Shown here piece by piece: positions 13,344-13,647 of a DNA stretch of 13,647 bases. The notes below the pieces were generated by a model, which saw only the letters and a program-made list of their open reading frames with translations, was not told where the DNA came from and did no database searches. A program made the position numbers and the translations under genes. The first letter of the stretch is position 1. Every line of letters starts with the position of its first letter. This stretch comes from SLJK01 sp964567295 (GTDB lineage Bacteria; Bacillota; Dethiobacteria; DTU022; UBA8154): the NCBI GenBank assembly GCA_964567295.1, contig CAZMLU010000043.1:1-13647 (forward strand), written 5' to 3'.

Positions 13344-13378
13344 ATAAAGAACCGGTGCCTATAGCCCCGGCTCTTTAT
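13344..13378 (-). terminator. Probable terminator of tuf
   Basis: Thirty-one nt after the tuf stop, ATAAAGA pairs with TCTTTAT (outer 7 bp), then CCGG with CCGG (4 bp), then GC with GC, separated by single mismatches, with a 5-nt loop. On the minus strand the 3' arm ends in TTCTTTAT, a broken U-tract that is itself part of the stem, so the efficiency is uncertain. The near symmetry would allow function on either strand. Confidence 0.55.
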
Positions 13379-13408
13379 ACCACAAATCCGTTCCAATATC
13401 GGCATCTA

Positions 13409-13647
13409 TTACTCTATGATAGAAGTAACCACGCCAGCACCTACGGTGCGGCCTCCTTCGCGAATAGCGAACCGAAGACCATCCTCGGTGGCGATGGGCG
13501 TGATAAGCTCTATAACCATGTTCACGTTGTCACCGGGCATAACCATCTCCACACCCTCCGGCAGGGTGATGGAACCGGTAACATCTGTGGTGCGGAAGTA
13601 AAACTGGGGACGGTACCCCGGGAAAAACGGGGTGTGACGCCCACCTT
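13409..13647 (-). CDS. tuf: Elongation factor Tu, C-terminal part (cut by window edge)
   Basis: This is the last 78 complete codons, plus the stop, of EF-Tu, which delivers aminoacyl-tRNA to the ribosome as a GTP complex. The translated segment is domain III: GGRHTPFFPGYRPQFYFRTT at its start, then LPEGVEMVMPGDNV and RFAIREGGRTVGAGVVTSII before the final Glu and TAA. These match EF-Tu nearly residue for residue, and EF-G or initiation factor 2 do not end this way. One small departure is PFFPGY where PFFNGY or PFFKGY is more usual. The GTPase domain lies outside the window. A tuf copy just upstream of rpmG is common in Clostridia; many such genomes carry a second copy after fusA, which here would be beyond the other window edge. 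Confidence 0.98.
   Translation of the reverse strand, partial: GGRHTPFFPGYRPQFYFRTTDVTGSITLPEGVEMVMPGDNVNMVIELITPIATEDGLRFAIREGGRTVGAGVVTSIIE

Overview
The window is a slice of the universally conserved ribosomal-protein/RNA-polymerase locus of a low-to-mid GC Firmicute. The protein sequences (RpoB/RpoC without proteobacterial-type insertions, a Firmicute-type rifampicin region, a YbxF-like L7Ae protein between rpoC and rpsL, a tuf gene upstream of rpmG) and the strong AGGAGG ribosome-binding sites with frequent TTG starts suggest an anaerobic Clostridia lineage, possibly Peptococcaceae/Desulfotomaculum-like. The genus cannot be fixed from this window. Every gene I can support lies on the minus strand, so the biological order runs from high to low coordinates.

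In transcription order: the 3' end of tuf (EF-Tu) and a probable terminator; a sigma-A-type promoter; then rpmG, secE, nusG, rplK, rplA, an L10 leader with an intrinsic attenuator, rplJ and rplL; a large hairpin terminator between rplL and rpoB; a second strong promoter with a leader of about 230 nt, then rpoB and rpoC; a hairpin just after rpoC; a third strong promoter, then an L7Ae/YbxF-type kink-turn-binding protein gene, rpsL, rpsG and the 5' end of fusA (EF-G), cut by the window edge.

The genes make one information-processing cluster: two translation factors (EF-Tu, EF-G), seven ribosomal proteins (L33, L11, L1, L10, L7/L12, S12, S7), the SecE translocase subunit, the NusG elongation factor and the two large RNA polymerase subunits. 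Control is visible at four levels: three consensus-like promoters of the TTGAC(A/T)-17-TAnnnT type; the L10 leader, in which a canonical kink-turn can be read, followed by a terminator; the barrier between rplL and rpoB; and a nusG start region where a hairpin appears to bring a distant Shine-Dalgarno sequence next to the ATG.

I see no mobile elements, CRISPR arrays, tRNA or rRNA genes, and no sign of an undescribed gene system. What merits a second look is regulatory or concerns protein tails: the nusG initiation hairpin, acidic C-terminal tails on both RpoB and RpoC, the 67-nt palindromic element before rpoB, a possible upstream ORF running through the L10 attenuator, and the palindrome-rich rpoB leader.
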